Source: Chitinophaga filiformis (GTDB lineage: Bacteria > Bacteroidota > Bacteroidia > Chitinophagales > Chitinophagaceae). Taken from it: DNA of 64,000 nt. Position numbers and translations under genes: made by a program. Shown piece after piece: positions 53,976 to 63,070 of the stretch (position 1 is its first letter; each line of letters opens with the position of its first letter). The stretch is taken from the NCBI RefSeq assembly GCF_021646545.1, contig NZ_JAKIRP010000002.1:682001-746000 (forward strand). The letters run 5' to 3'. The notes under the pieces are model-generated. The model did no database searches. It was not told the DNA's origin and was given only the letters and a program-made list of their open reading frames with translations.

Positions 53976-54209
53976 GAATGTAAAAATAATACAGATAAAG
54001 ATTCCGCTCTGGAATTTGTCTGGTACCGCTGTGGGAGTACGTGATTATCTGCCCCCATTATGATAGTGTCTTACTTTTTACGGCTATACGTTTTTCCTGT
54101 CAGGAAAGATGCTGTATTTGTGCCTGGCTATACCTACCGGCCTTGAGTATTAGGAAGCTATATCCCCCAAATTTACCTACATTTGGTACCGAACTATTAA
54201 TCATTCCCC

Positions 54210-54716
54210 ATGAAAAGAACTGAATGGTTTAAAAGAACATTTCCAATCATTGAAGATAACGGACTGTTGCCTTCCATCATAGAACGCCTCAGCGGCACTC
54301 CTGCGCGTGTTGAGGAAATAATCGGCCAGGTAGATCCTGACCTGCTGACAATGAAACCAGATGGCAAATGGAGTATTAAAGAAGAAATAGGACATCTTGG
54401 TGATATTGAGCCGCTGTGGTACGGGAGGATAGATGATTTTGTAAACGGATTGACAGAACTGAGACCTGCAGACCTGACGAACCGGGCCACGCATGATGCC
54501 GATCATAATGCGGCGAAAATAGTTACGCTATTGCAGCGGTTCAGAGAACAGCGACAAGTGCTGGTAAGCAGATTGCTGACCTTAACAGATGAACAGCTGG
54601 AAAGGAAGGCGCTGCATCCGAGACTGAAAACGCCGATGCGGGTCATTGACCTGGCATATTTTGTCGCGGAACATGATGATCATCACCTGGCGTGTGTGAG
54701 GGCGATTGTGAGATAG
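54210..54716 (+). CDS. DinB-family protein
   Basis: A 168-residue four-helix protein. Three metal-binding His positions of the DinB fold can be traced: KEEIGHLGDIEPLWYGR, then a central helix, and AEHDDHHLACVRAIV at the end. DinB proteins bind divalent metal and include thiol-dependent transferases. The substrate is unknown. It stands 51 bp ahead of the ADP-ribosyltransferase-like gene at 54768, and the two may share a transcript. Confidence 0.82.
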   Translation: MKRTEWFKRTFPIIEDNGLLPSIIERLSGTPARVEEIIGQVDPDLLTMKPDGKWSIKEEIGHLGDIEPLWYGRIDDFVNGLTELRPADLTNRATHDADHNAAKIVTLLQRFREQRQVLVSRLLTLTDEQLERKALHPRLKTPMRVIDLAYFVAEHDDHHLACVRAIVR

Positions 54717-54767
54717 TCTGCTACTTTTCCAGCCAGAATGTTTAATTACCTGATATTTATCCTTATA

Positions 54768-55370
54768 ATGCTCGCAGTTCACTGGACACCCGTAAATAAC
54801 ACTAAATCAATTCTGAAAAACGGTATTCGAAAATCCAAAACAGGTCTTTACTGCTTTCCCCTTACCGGAATAAAACAGCTGGACAAGTGGTGGGTCAATT
54901 TTTTTAATCAAAGCCGGGTAAGGGCACGGAAGAAATACAATGGTATCGTTTTCAGAATCACCCAGGACGATCTGCCAGCCTCTTTCAGGCATTGGGTTGG
55001 TGACAGGAATTTGAACATTACAGACCTAAAGACATTGGAGGCTGAATACCGGCAGACTGTTTTATGGCGTATTGGCGAACAGATTGCGGCGGATAAATCA
55101 TTAGAAGACTGGAAACACCATGAGAAATTTATGCCCTTAGCTGAAGCTGCATTGAAAGACGATCCGGGTATACTGCAGGAGCATATGCGCTCATTTGGAT
55201 TTATGGGTTTTACTTTTGAAGATTATGAGATTATCTTGTCGAGCGCTATCCCTGCCAATAGAATAATTAAGGTGATACCCCAGGGAAATGAATTCGGCAG
55301 GGTTTTAAAACAGCAGAAAAAATTTGGTCCAATAAAACACCGCAAAGCTTTCTATCAATCTGAGGAATAG
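54768..55370 (+). CDS. putative DarT/ART-like ADP-ribosyltransferase-fold protein
   Basis: A 200-residue protein. I chose ATG 54768 (MLAVHWTPVNNTKSILKNGI) because DarT-like and other ART-fold proteins open with a His-x-Thr motif and a xNLxSILxxGI-type helix near the N-terminus. ATG 54738 adds ten hydrophobic residues. The block KTGLYCFPLTGIKQLDKWW and IVFRITQDDLPASFRHW follow. The fold assignment is a pattern guess. DarT modifies DNA, but no DarG antitoxin is adjacent, so toxin function is uncertain. Confidence 0.55.
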   Translation: MLAVHWTPVNNTKSILKNGIRKSKTGLYCFPLTGIKQLDKWWVNFFNQSRVRARKKYNGIVFRITQDDLPASFRHWVGDRNLNITDLKTLEAEYRQTVLWRIGEQIAADKSLEDWKHHEKFMPLAEAALKDDPGILQEHMRSFGFMGFTFEDYEIILSSAIPANRIIKVIPQGNEFGRVLKQQKKFGPIKHRKAFYQSEE

Positions 55371-55373
55371 ACT

Positions 55374-55441
55374 ATTTTAGCTATAAAAGAAAATGGCTGC
55401 GTCAGACTAGTGACGCAGCCATTTTCTTTTATAGCTAAAAT
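55374..55441. terminator. bidirectional terminator with a perfect 31-bp stem
   Basis: 55374-55404 pairs exactly with 55411-55441, with a loop of GACTAG. It lies between convergent genes ending at 55370 and 55447. The outer part of the stem is A/T-rich, so the hairpin itself supplies a U-rich tract on either strand. Confidence 0.85.
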
Positions 55442-55446
55442 GATCG

Positions 55447-58400
55447 TTAATTATCCATCTTTTGCTCTGCTAAAAAGCTTACCACATCCCTTATCTCTTT
55501 TTTGGACAGGATATGTGTCATATCCGGCATGCTGGATTGTGCATACTGTTTATGCGTAATCTGATCTGCAGCGATAGTACGTTCGGCATCTCCTTCCTTG
55601 ATTGTTAATCCAGTTGGTGTTTCTCCTTTCAGAATGCCTGTCAGTTTTTTACCATCTTTCAGTTCCAGCGTTACCATACCAAATCCTGGCGCCAGGCGGG
55701 CGCTGGGGGTGATAAGTGCCTGGAGTATCTGTTCTCTTGTAATGCGACCGGCAACGCCGTTTAAGCGTGGACCAGCAGTACCGCCACGGTCATCATAAGA
55801 GTGACAGCGCATACACTGGGCGTTTTCATTATGGAAAAATATCTGTCTGCCACGTCTTGGATCACCGCCCAGCAGACAGCTGCGGTAGGAGGCCATCATA
55901 TCGTTGGATGAGAGTTTACCGTTCACTGTTTTGTAGCGGGCAGCCAGCTGTGTAGAGCGACTGCTGTCGATTGCTTCACCCAGTTCCAGGTAAATGTCCG
56001 GGTCCAGCTGACCGGCAGCCATTTTATCCAGCAGGTCGCTCAGCGGTTTTTCTGTATACTGTGATGGCAGTTTACCCAGCGTCAGCAAGGCAGCCTGTTT
56101 TTCTTCCATCGTCTTGTTGGCAATCACTCCTGTGAGCAGGTTGACCATTACAGTTTCGGATAAATGCAGTTTACTTAACAGGTCCAGGCCAGTTACGCGT
56201 ACTGACTTTTCACGGTCAGCCAGTGCAGCGGTGATGCCTTGTTCCACGCCGGCGTCCTGTAAGGCTACCAGTGTTTCCAATGCTGCTGCCCGCATGTCAG
56301 CATCGCGGTCCGTTTTTACGGCAGCCAGCAGCTGCGGGCCTGCCTGTTTGATCTGCAATTTAGCAATAGCTTTGGCGGCGCTGATACGCACCGGCAGCTC
56401 CTTATCCTTTAAGAGCGCGGTAAGTGGTGCCGTAGAAAGATTCACTACAGGGGCAGGGTTTCTTTTTACTTCTCCGCGCAGTCTTCCGTCCACACGGTCT
56501 AGCACAGATGGTTTAGCCCATACGCTCAACGCATCTATCGCTTCTGCGCGCATGGGCGCGGGGCTGCCTGCCTTTTGTGCATAGGCCATCAGGTTATGCA
56601 TGGCAGCGTCTGTACCTACCCGCAGGTTGGCATTGATAGCGCGGCGGATGAGCGCTTCATTTTTAAACGGTGTAGTACCCAGCAGGTTGGCCAGGGCTGG
56701 CAATGCCTCGTTAATTGAGAGGTCGTCATTGATAGCGCGGGCGGTCTCAGTGACTACAAATTCATCTTTATCGTTCAGGAATGCAGCTATACCAGGATGG
56801 CTCATCCTTCTCAATGCCACCACAGCAGCGATGCGCAGCGCACGGGAGGGGCTGTTTGCCAAAGCGATCAGCGGGTCTGCCTGACCTATGCGGGACAGCG
56901 CCAGGGCGCCGGCATGCCGCTGATAGGCGTCTACATCGTTATTGGCCTCCAGGAAGGAAATGAGCGGTTGTACTGCCGGAGCATACTGTATCCTGCCCAA
57001 AGCTTCCGCGGCAAAGAAACGTGCGCGGCTGGCAGTATCTTTCAATACTGGTACCAGGGCAGCTCCGGCTTCCTTATAGCGGATATCGCCCAGCCATTTG
57101 GCTGCCTGGGCCCGTATTTCCGGATCATTGTCTTTTAAGAGGGGCAGTAATGCTTTCGCATATTGTTTATCCTGACGGGCCAGCTGGCTTAGTCCCCAGA
57201 TGGCGTGTACTCTTGCCAGCTGATTATCTGTTTGTTTTAATGCCTGTTCAAACAAAGGAGCGCCTTTTTCTTTACGCTTTACCAGTTCAAACTGAGCCTT
57301 CATGCGTACCCGCATATCAGGATTCTTCAGCAGTCCGGCCAGCTCTGTTTCCTTACGTTTGCTGAAATCTTCCGCCAGTAGGGATTTGGTAGTTTTTCTT
57401 TCTGCGGTAGCGGCATCACTTTTATCGTCCAGCTTCCAGATGCGGCCATAGTTGTGTGTATCCCAGCCATCTATCCAGTCAGCTACATATAAGGCTCCAT
57501 CCGGACCAAAGTCAATGCCGGTAGCCAGTATGCCGCTCAGCACTTTCTTATGTTCGCCCAGCTCAAAGGTGGCGCCTTTCGGTTTCAGTTTAAAGGCGTG
57601 TATGCCGGAGTTGGATGGATTGCCCACAAACTCGGCTACAAAGAAAGTATTCTTGTAAGCGGGGCCTAAAGCGGTACCCGGATTGTATACGAAACCTGTA
57701 GGTCCGTTTACGAAGTTGCTGATACAGGGAGTGATATAAGCCGCCTGACCTTCAAAACGGGGGGTATACATCTTTTCATCCATCCATACTTTATAGGTGT
57801 TATTGTCGGGGTCGCGGTACTTGCCATATTGCCAGTTGCTGCGCCAGCCCTGATCACCGCCGTTTACGAGGTATACGAGGCGTTCACTTTCGCCGGGGTG
57901 GTCGCCGTCATTGTCTTCGCTGATGATATTGCCATATTCATCGAAGGCAAACTCGTGCGTATTACGGATGCCATAGGAATATATTTCAAAGTCGCTGCCG
58001 TCCGGATTGGAACGTGCCAGTACGCCGCAGTTAGGAAAGGACCATTGTTGTCCGTCGGGACCTTTACCATTAAAGCCGATATCGCCTATCTGCCAGTAGA
58101 TGCGCCCATCGGGACCCATTTCCACACCCGACATACCATGGCCGCTGAAGCCTACATGGATGCCGTAGCCGTGGGAGATGGATGTCTTTTCATCTGCTAT
58201 GCCGTCGTGGTTCTTGTCCTTTATACGCCAGAGGTCTGGCGCAACGGCCAGGAACAGGTCATCGCCTTCTGCCAGTACACCGCCGGCAACGTCAGTCACT
58301 TCATCGTGGAAGTCGTCTACCACCAGTTGCGTCTGATCTGCTACGCCATCTCCGGAGATATCGTCCACGCGGTAGACGTGTTCTTTTTCAATGGTCAGAT

Positions 58401-58857
58401 CGCGCCAGTCGTGAGAACTGTCACCGTTGAGGTCTGCCAGCCATCCGTTCCTTTTGCTGTTTTCCGGAGACAGTTCCTTATGCAGGAAGGCGCGGCGGTC
58501 TTCTACCGTTTGCAGGCTGATGGATGGTATTTCCCAGTCCCGGTGCCCACGTATGTCAAATTCAGAATGCTTCTGCCGGTCTGTCGTAGTGTAATACACC
58601 CTTCCCTGGTCGTCTATATCAATAGCAATAGGAGATATTACCAGTGAGTCGATGCCCCAGAGAGTAAGGGATAGATTGTCCGCCAGTTCCGGCTTCACTA
58701 TAGCACCAATAGAATCCGCCAGATGGGCGGTAAGGGTGCTATCCATCCGTTTGATGCGCTTGTCCGGCCCTGTATCCTGTTTACAGGCAGGAAGGCAGGT
58801 AGCAGAAAAGAGCAGTGTTGCCAGAATAGGATCTTTTAAAACATGCAGTTTTTTCAT
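55447..58857 (-). CDS. PVC-type haem-binding protein with propeller, HEAT repeats and cytochrome c
   Basis: A 1,136-residue lipoprotein starting at ATG 58857 (MKKLHVLKDPILATLLF, lipobox CLPAC). Residues about 60-490 form a glucose/sorbosone-dehydrogenase-like beta-propeller (SISHGYGIHVGFSGHGMSGV, FNGKGPDGQQWSFPNCGV, GPDGALYVADWIDGWD). Residues about 510-950 carry many HEAT-like repeats. The C-terminal 130 residues are a cytochrome c domain with CMRCH and a likely Met ligand later. This set matches PVC-type membrane-bound dehydrogenases, also seen in Bacteroidota. The oxidised substrate is unknown. Confidence 0.88.
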   Translation of the reverse strand: MKKLHVLKDPILATLLFSATCLPACKQDTGPDKRIKRMDSTLTAHLADSIGAIVKPELADNLSLTLWGIDSLVISPIAIDIDDQGRVYYTTTDRQKHSEFDIRGHRDWEIPSISLQTVEDRRAFLHKELSPENSKRNGWLADLNGDSSHDWRDLTIEKEHVYRVDDISGDGVADQTQLVVDDFHDEVTDVAGGVLAEGDDLFLAVAPDLWRIKDKNHDGIADEKTSISHGYGIHVGFSGHGMSGVEMGPDGRIYWQIGDIGFNGKGPDGQQWSFPNCGVLARSNPDGSDFEIYSYGIRNTHEFAFDEYGNIISEDNDGDHPGESERLVYLVNGGDQGWRSNWQYGKYRDPDNNTYKVWMDEKMYTPRFEGQAAYITPCISNFVNGPTGFVYNPGTALGPAYKNTFFVAEFVGNPSNSGIHAFKLKPKGATFELGEHKKVLSGILATGIDFGPDGALYVADWIDGWDTHNYGRIWKLDDKSDAATAERKTTKSLLAEDFSKRKETELAGLLKNPDMRVRMKAQFELVKRKEKGAPLFEQALKQTDNQLARVHAIWGLSQLARQDKQYAKALLPLLKDNDPEIRAQAAKWLGDIRYKEAGAALVPVLKDTASRARFFAAEALGRIQYAPAVQPLISFLEANNDVDAYQRHAGALALSRIGQADPLIALANSPSRALRIAAVVALRRMSHPGIAAFLNDKDEFVVTETARAINDDLSINEALPALANLLGTTPFKNEALIRRAINANLRVGTDAAMHNLMAYAQKAGSPAPMRAEAIDALSVWAKPSVLDRVDGRLRGEVKRNPAPVVNLSTAPLTALLKDKELPVRISAAKAIAKLQIKQAGPQLLAAVKTDRDADMRAAALETLVALQDAGVEQGITAALADREKSVRVTGLDLLSKLHLSETVMVNLLTGVIANKTMEEKQAALLTLGKLPSQYTEKPLSDLLDKMAAGQLDPDIYLELGEAIDSSRSTQLAARYKTVNGKLSSNDMMASYRSCLLGGDPRRGRQIFFHNENAQCMRCHSYDDRGGTAGPRLNGVAGRITREQILQALITPSARLAPGFGMVTLELKDGKKLTGILKGETPTGLTIKEGDAERTIAADQITHKQYAQSSMPDMTHILSKKEIRDVVSFLAEQKMDN

Positions 58858-59149
58858 AAAAGGAAGCAATGATTGTCAATTGTACACATTAATAGTTGAA
58901 ACCTGACCGATCAAGATAGGGCAAAAAAACTGCAGAACGGAATATTTTTTTTGAGTGGTGAGACAATGTATATAATTCTTTATTTTGGTGTCAACATTGT
59001 TTTTAGTTAGTCTGCCGGGGGCTATAGCCGATGGTAAATGGAAAATGGGAGAATATCAATGCTTCATGTAAGCCCAAAAGAGGGATTGATGGGAAATAAC
59101 AATGACACTATTGTATCCGATACCATTAATAATCAAACTATACATCCCA

Positions 59150-60679
59150 ATGAAAATTAAAATTATCCTTTTTGTTATACTTATAACCATCATCAGCAGT
59201 AAGGGAAACGTTGTAAAGGCACAGGATACTGTCTGGAGAGTGTTCGATACCGGACGGCTTGATTCTATCAATTCCGGCGTATTAAAAGAGAAACGGCTGT
59301 TACAGGTATTCGTACCAAAAGGTTATAAACCAGGGAGCACTAATAAGTATGATGTGCTGTACGTACTTGATGGCGGCAACTGGAATACAGGTTTAATTAA
59401 CAAGGTGCAACAATTCCTGGAAGGAGAGGGCTATATGCCGCCTACAATAGTTGTCAGCATTCTGGGCATTGATCGTAACAAAGACCTTACGCCCACTCAT
59501 ATAAATGACTGGAAAACCTCCGGAGGAGCAGCTAATTTCCTTCGTTTTATCAAAGATGAACTGATACCTTACATTAATAAAGAATACCCGTCTAATGGCG
59601 ATAATACGTTATGGGGCCATTCATTAGGTGGCTTGTTTGTTATCAACGCCTTGTTAAATGAGCCGAAAACCTTTAAGTCATATATTGCCGTTGATCCCAG
59701 CCTCTGGTGGGACAATTGCTACATACAAAAAATCGCACCTGATAAGTTGTCTGCATTGGCGGGTTCAGATATTACACTGTTTATCAGTGGCAGAGAGGGA
59801 CAAGACGGTGAAGGTATGAAGATTGCGACAATGGATACCGTTCTTAATAAATTCAAGCCTGCGGGATTGACATGGAAACATATTAATTATCCGGATGAAA
59901 CACACAGTTCGGTGAGACTGAAAAGTATATATGACGGCTTGAAGTTTTCTTATGGCTGGCATAACGGCCAGATTGAATTTCATCCGATGAATGGTATTGT
60001 GTCGAAAGACAAGCCTCTTAAAGTGTGGTACTTTGGCGATACGACAAAAGCTTTCTACACACTTGATGGAAGCCAGCCCTCAATAGCATCTGCAAAGGTG
60101 CAGTCCGAAATTGATATAACGGATGCTGCTAAAATAACAGTGAAGCAATTTACCAACCGGGCGCGTTATGATAAGATCAAAACAGGTGATTTCAGAGTAG
60201 AAAAACCATCAAGCCCCGTTACAAAACAAAAGAATATACAGGCAGGTGGTTTTCATTATGCTTATTATGAAGGGAAATGGGATAGTACTACCAACTTTAA
60301 ACAGTTGAAGCCACAACGGGAGGGTATCACGACTGCAGATTTCGATATAGATAAGCTGCCACTGAAAAATAACTACGCGCTGGTAATTGACGGGCTGTTG
60401 CAGACCAAGGAAGACGGCTATTATATCTTTGTGCTGGATGCCGACAAAGGTTCAAAGCTGTACATCAATAATCAGTTACTGATAAGATGGGAAGGATCTT
60501 ACAGCAACCGAACGTATTCATACGTACTGCCACTGCAAAAGGGATATTATCCGTTCCGCCTGGAATACCTGCATAAGAACGAAGACTTTAAACTGAGGCT
60601 ATCCTATCTTACACCAGGCATCCTGAATACCAAGGAGCCTATTCCGATTCCATCAGATGTCCAATATCTGGCACGATAG
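59150..60679 (+). CDS. secreted esterase with C-terminal PA14 domain
   Basis: A 509-residue protein starting at ATG 59150 (MKIKIILFVILITIISSKGN, signal ending VKAQ). The catalytic half is an esterase-D/Fes-type alpha/beta hydrolase: VLYVLDGGNWN, LWGHSLGGLFVINALLN (nucleophile Ser158) and a His near PDETHSSVRL. The last 150 residues resemble a PA14 domain (GGFHYAYYEGKWDST, LVIDGLLQTKEDGYYIFVLD, SKLYINNQLLIRWEG). PA14 usually binds carbohydrate, so the esterase may deacylate a polysaccharide. The substrate is unknown. A terminator follows at 60732. Confidence 0.82.
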   Translation: MKIKIILFVILITIISSKGNVVKAQDTVWRVFDTGRLDSINSGVLKEKRLLQVFVPKGYKPGSTNKYDVLYVLDGGNWNTGLINKVQQFLEGEGYMPPTIVVSILGIDRNKDLTPTHINDWKTSGGAANFLRFIKDELIPYINKEYPSNGDNTLWGHSLGGLFVINALLNEPKTFKSYIAVDPSLWWDNCYIQKIAPDKLSALAGSDITLFISGREGQDGEGMKIATMDTVLNKFKPAGLTWKHINYPDETHSSVRLKSIYDGLKFSYGWHNGQIEFHPMNGIVSKDKPLKVWYFGDTTKAFYTLDGSQPSIASAKVQSEIDITDAAKITVKQFTNRARYDKIKTGDFRVEKPSSPVTKQKNIQAGGFHYAYYEGKWDSTTNFKQLKPQREGITTADFDIDKLPLKNNYALVIDGLLQTKEDGYYIFVLDADKGSKLYINNQLLIRWEGSYSNRTYSYVLPLQKGYYPFRLEYLHKNEDFKLRLSYLTPGILNTKEPIPIPSDVQYLAR

Positions 60680-60731
60680 GCAGATAGCATCAGGTGACCA
60701 TCTACATGTAGTCACATACATTTTACAGGAC

Positions 60732-60777
60732 GGGAGGCTGGAAGCACGATTGTAAACAACAGGTGCACCAGCCTCCC
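60732..60777 (+). terminator. terminator after the esterase gene
   Basis: GGGAGGCTGG (60732-60741) pairs with CCAGCCTCCC (60768-60777) over a 26-nt loop. A second hairpin (ACCGTACG-type, 60796-60823) follows before a T-rich stretch. Confidence 0.6.
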
Positions 60778-60926
60778 GGCTGTAATGGGGGCAGTTACAC
60801 CGTACGTAAGCGTACGCGGTGTGTACGCTTTTAATACAAATTAAGTAATTGTATACTGCATAAGAAATATGTCTTCAGGTGAGTACCGGTTGGCATCATT
60901 TTAAAGGTCTACCACAAAAACCATTA

Positions 60927-62024
60927 ATGAAAGCAATAGTATCTGCCATCTTATCTGTATGTCTGGCCATTGGCACGAAAGCACAGGTATCGGATAATCC
61001 CATGCGTACATCAACTGACTCCATTGTGCAGACTGCATTATCAAAATTCATGCAGGACAGTGCACGTGTAATGGTGTCTGTTGGCATCTATAAAAATGGT
61101 AAGACCTTTATTTATAATTACGGAAAGAAGGACAAAGGAGATAAGAATACAATATATGAGATAGGTTCTATCAGCAAGACATTTACAGGAACGCTGTTAG
61201 CACAGGCAGTCGCTGAGAAAAAAGTACAACTGGAGGATGATGTGCGAAAATACCTTGGTCCTGGTTATGAGCATTTGGAATATGAGGGACATCCCATACA
61301 GCTAAAACACCTGCTCTATCATGTGTCAGGGCTTCCATTCCTGTTACCTGACAAGGGGGATGTTTTTCAATATCCGGAAGACTCTGTTCCGAATATCATC
61401 ACCAGAATGCAGGAAAATTATTCGAAGCAGGCATTTCTGAAAGACCTGCAGCAGGTGAAACTGGATACCATTCCCGGATTTAAGTTTAAGTATTCAAACG
61501 CGGCAACGCAATTGCTGGGCTTCATTCTGGAGCAGATCTACGGAATGTCTTATGAACAGCTTGTGAAAAAATATATCACCGGACCGTTGAATATGGCGCA
61601 TACCACTGCGATCTTTCCGGATAGAAAACAGGGGTTGACAAGAGGCCATAATGGAAAGGGGAATATTATGCCTTATAATCCGCCTCTGATGGCAGCAGCA
61701 GGCGGTCTATACTCTTCTGTAGATGATATGCTGAAATATATCGGGTATCAGGTGAATGAAAGTAATCCGGTAGTAGCATTAACGCATCAGCCACAATGGG
61801 GAGATATCAAGAGCTTCGCATTTGGACTTAACTGGCATATGGTTGTGAGCCCAAATGGCTTCCGAAAGATCTGGCAGAGCGGGGGAACGTTTGGGTATAG
61901 CAGTTACTGTATGTTTTATCCGGAGCTGGGTACCGGCATAGTGATGCTCAGTAATGAATCTGACCGCACAGCCCAGGAAGGCTTGGGACTGGCTGTCATA
62001 GCGATATTTGAAGGTATTCAATAA
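60927..62024 (+). CDS. beta-lactamase-family serine hydrolase
   Basis: A 365-residue exported protein starting at ATG 60927 (MKAIVSAILSVCLAIGTKAQ); a GTG at 60879 is in frame but precedes the signal. Class C beta-lactamase/esterase motifs are present: SISKTF (S81-x2-K84), YSNAATQLLG (Tyr-x-Asn type), and SGGTFGYSS in place of KTG. It belongs to the serine hydrolase family of penicillin-binding-protein-like enzymes. Antibiotic resistance is not implied. A terminator follows at 62133. Confidence 0.85.
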   Translation: MKAIVSAILSVCLAIGTKAQVSDNPMRTSTDSIVQTALSKFMQDSARVMVSVGIYKNGKTFIYNYGKKDKGDKNTIYEIGSISKTFTGTLLAQAVAEKKVQLEDDVRKYLGPGYEHLEYEGHPIQLKHLLYHVSGLPFLLPDKGDVFQYPEDSVPNIITRMQENYSKQAFLKDLQQVKLDTIPGFKFKYSNAATQLLGFILEQIYGMSYEQLVKKYITGPLNMAHTTAIFPDRKQGLTRGHNGKGNIMPYNPPLMAAAGGLYSSVDDMLKYIGYQVNESNPVVALTHQPQWGDIKSFAFGLNWHMVVSPNGFRKIWQSGGTFGYSSYCMFYPELGTGIVMLSNESDRTAQEGLGLAVIAIFEGIQ

Positions 62025-62132
62025 GACCCCGAACGATAGATACCAATATACAGTCAGGGCGGGTTTCCTACCTGCCTCAAATTTTTTTTAAATTTCATTT
62101 GGAAAAAATATGCACTTTGTTATAAATTAGCT

Positions 62133-62160
62133 CGCCTTTTTTAAAGGCGCTTTTATTTTA
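62133..62160 (+). terminator. intrinsic terminator between serine hydrolase and NEW3 gene
   Basis: CGCCTTT (62133-62139) pairs with AAAGGCG (62143-62149), with a 3-nt loop and a T-rich tail. It lies 108 bp past the hydrolase stop. Confidence 0.7.
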
Positions 62161-62188
62161 TTAATGAATTTAAGTATTTGTTAGTTTT

Positions 62189-63058
62189 ATGTTAGCGCTA
62201 ATTCGTCAATCCCGGCGAAATGAGGGCCGCGGATTCCGTCTTTACATCCCTTTTTGTCTCATTGTTATTGTATTTTCTTTTGTCCCACTTACATTCAAGG
62301 GTAGTCCCCCGGCACGTGCCCGGACCTCCACATTCACTGCCCGCCTGATCAACCTGGAGGCTACGGCCAGGGAACCATTCAGGTACAATGCTTCACTGTT
62401 TAATGGGCGGGGCCACACTGCCATCTTTGCATTCAATGCGCAGGTACCTGCCGGCTGGAACACGACATTCCGGGTAGATGGTATGCAGGTGACTTCCTTC
62501 CGGCTCGATTCAGGCAGGACACAGGATGTGGCTATCGAGATCACTGCTTCGCCTTCAGTACAACCGGGTAAATACAACATTCCGGTTACTGCCATCGCAG
62601 AAGGAGATACAGTGCTGCTGTCACTGGAGGCAGTGGTAAAGGGTACATATACCTTAGAGCTGACAACACCCGATGGGCGTCTGAGTGATGAAATTACCGA
62701 GGGTAGTCGCAAGCCTATTCACCTGACAATAAAGAACACCGGCTCGCTTCCCCTCGATGGGTTGGAGCTGTCTGCACAGTCGCCCCCAAAATGGGACGCC
62801 ACCTTCGAGCCAGCGAAGATTGAGCGGCTGGAGCCCGGCAAGTCGATAGATGTTATTGCCAGTTTGCACGTGCCGGACAAAACGATTGCCGGTGATTATG
62901 TGACGAACTTCGCCGTTAAAAATGCCAATGCAAGCGGCAACGCCACTTTCCGGATGACGGTCACCACGTCGTGGCTGGCAGGATGGCTGGGCGTAATGGT
63001 GATCCTGCTGGCTGTTGGCATTATCTATTACCTGATACGAAAATACGGCAGAAGATAA
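62189..63058 (+). CDS. membrane protein with NEW3-type domain, ABC partner
   Basis: A 289-residue protein with an N-terminal helix (YIPFCLIVIVFSFVPL) and a C-terminal helix (WLAGWLGVMVILLAVGIIYYL). Between them are two beta-sandwich domains of NEW3/alpha-galactosidase-associated type (QVPAGWNTTFRVDGMQVT, VQPGKYNIPVTAIAEGD; LTIKNTGSLPLDGLELSA, KWDATFEPAKIERLEPGKSI). The domain faces the periplasm. It is 12 bp before an ABC ATPase gene. Such NEW3-plus-ABC sets occur in Bacteroidota, and the NEW3 protein may act as an extracytoplasmic subunit. Its substrate is unknown. Confidence 0.75.
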   Translation: MLALIRQSRRNEGRGFRLYIPFCLIVIVFSFVPLTFKGSPPARARTSTFTARLINLEATAREPFRYNASLFNGRGHTAIFAFNAQVPAGWNTTFRVDGMQVTSFRLDSGRTQDVAIEITASPSVQPGKYNIPVTAIAEGDTVLLSLEAVVKGTYTLELTTPDGRLSDEITEGSRKPIHLTIKNTGSLPLDGLELSAQSPPKWDATFEPAKIERLEPGKSIDVIASLHVPDKTIAGDYVTNFAVKNANASGNATFRMTVTTSWLAGWLGVMVILLAVGIIYYLIRKYGRR

Positions 63059-63070
63059 GCGTGTTTACAT

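Noticed and set aside
57829..58647. 272-residue reading on the plus strand
   Set aside because: It is the antisense shadow of the propeller part of the PVC-type protein, with Val/Ala-rich non-family sequence.
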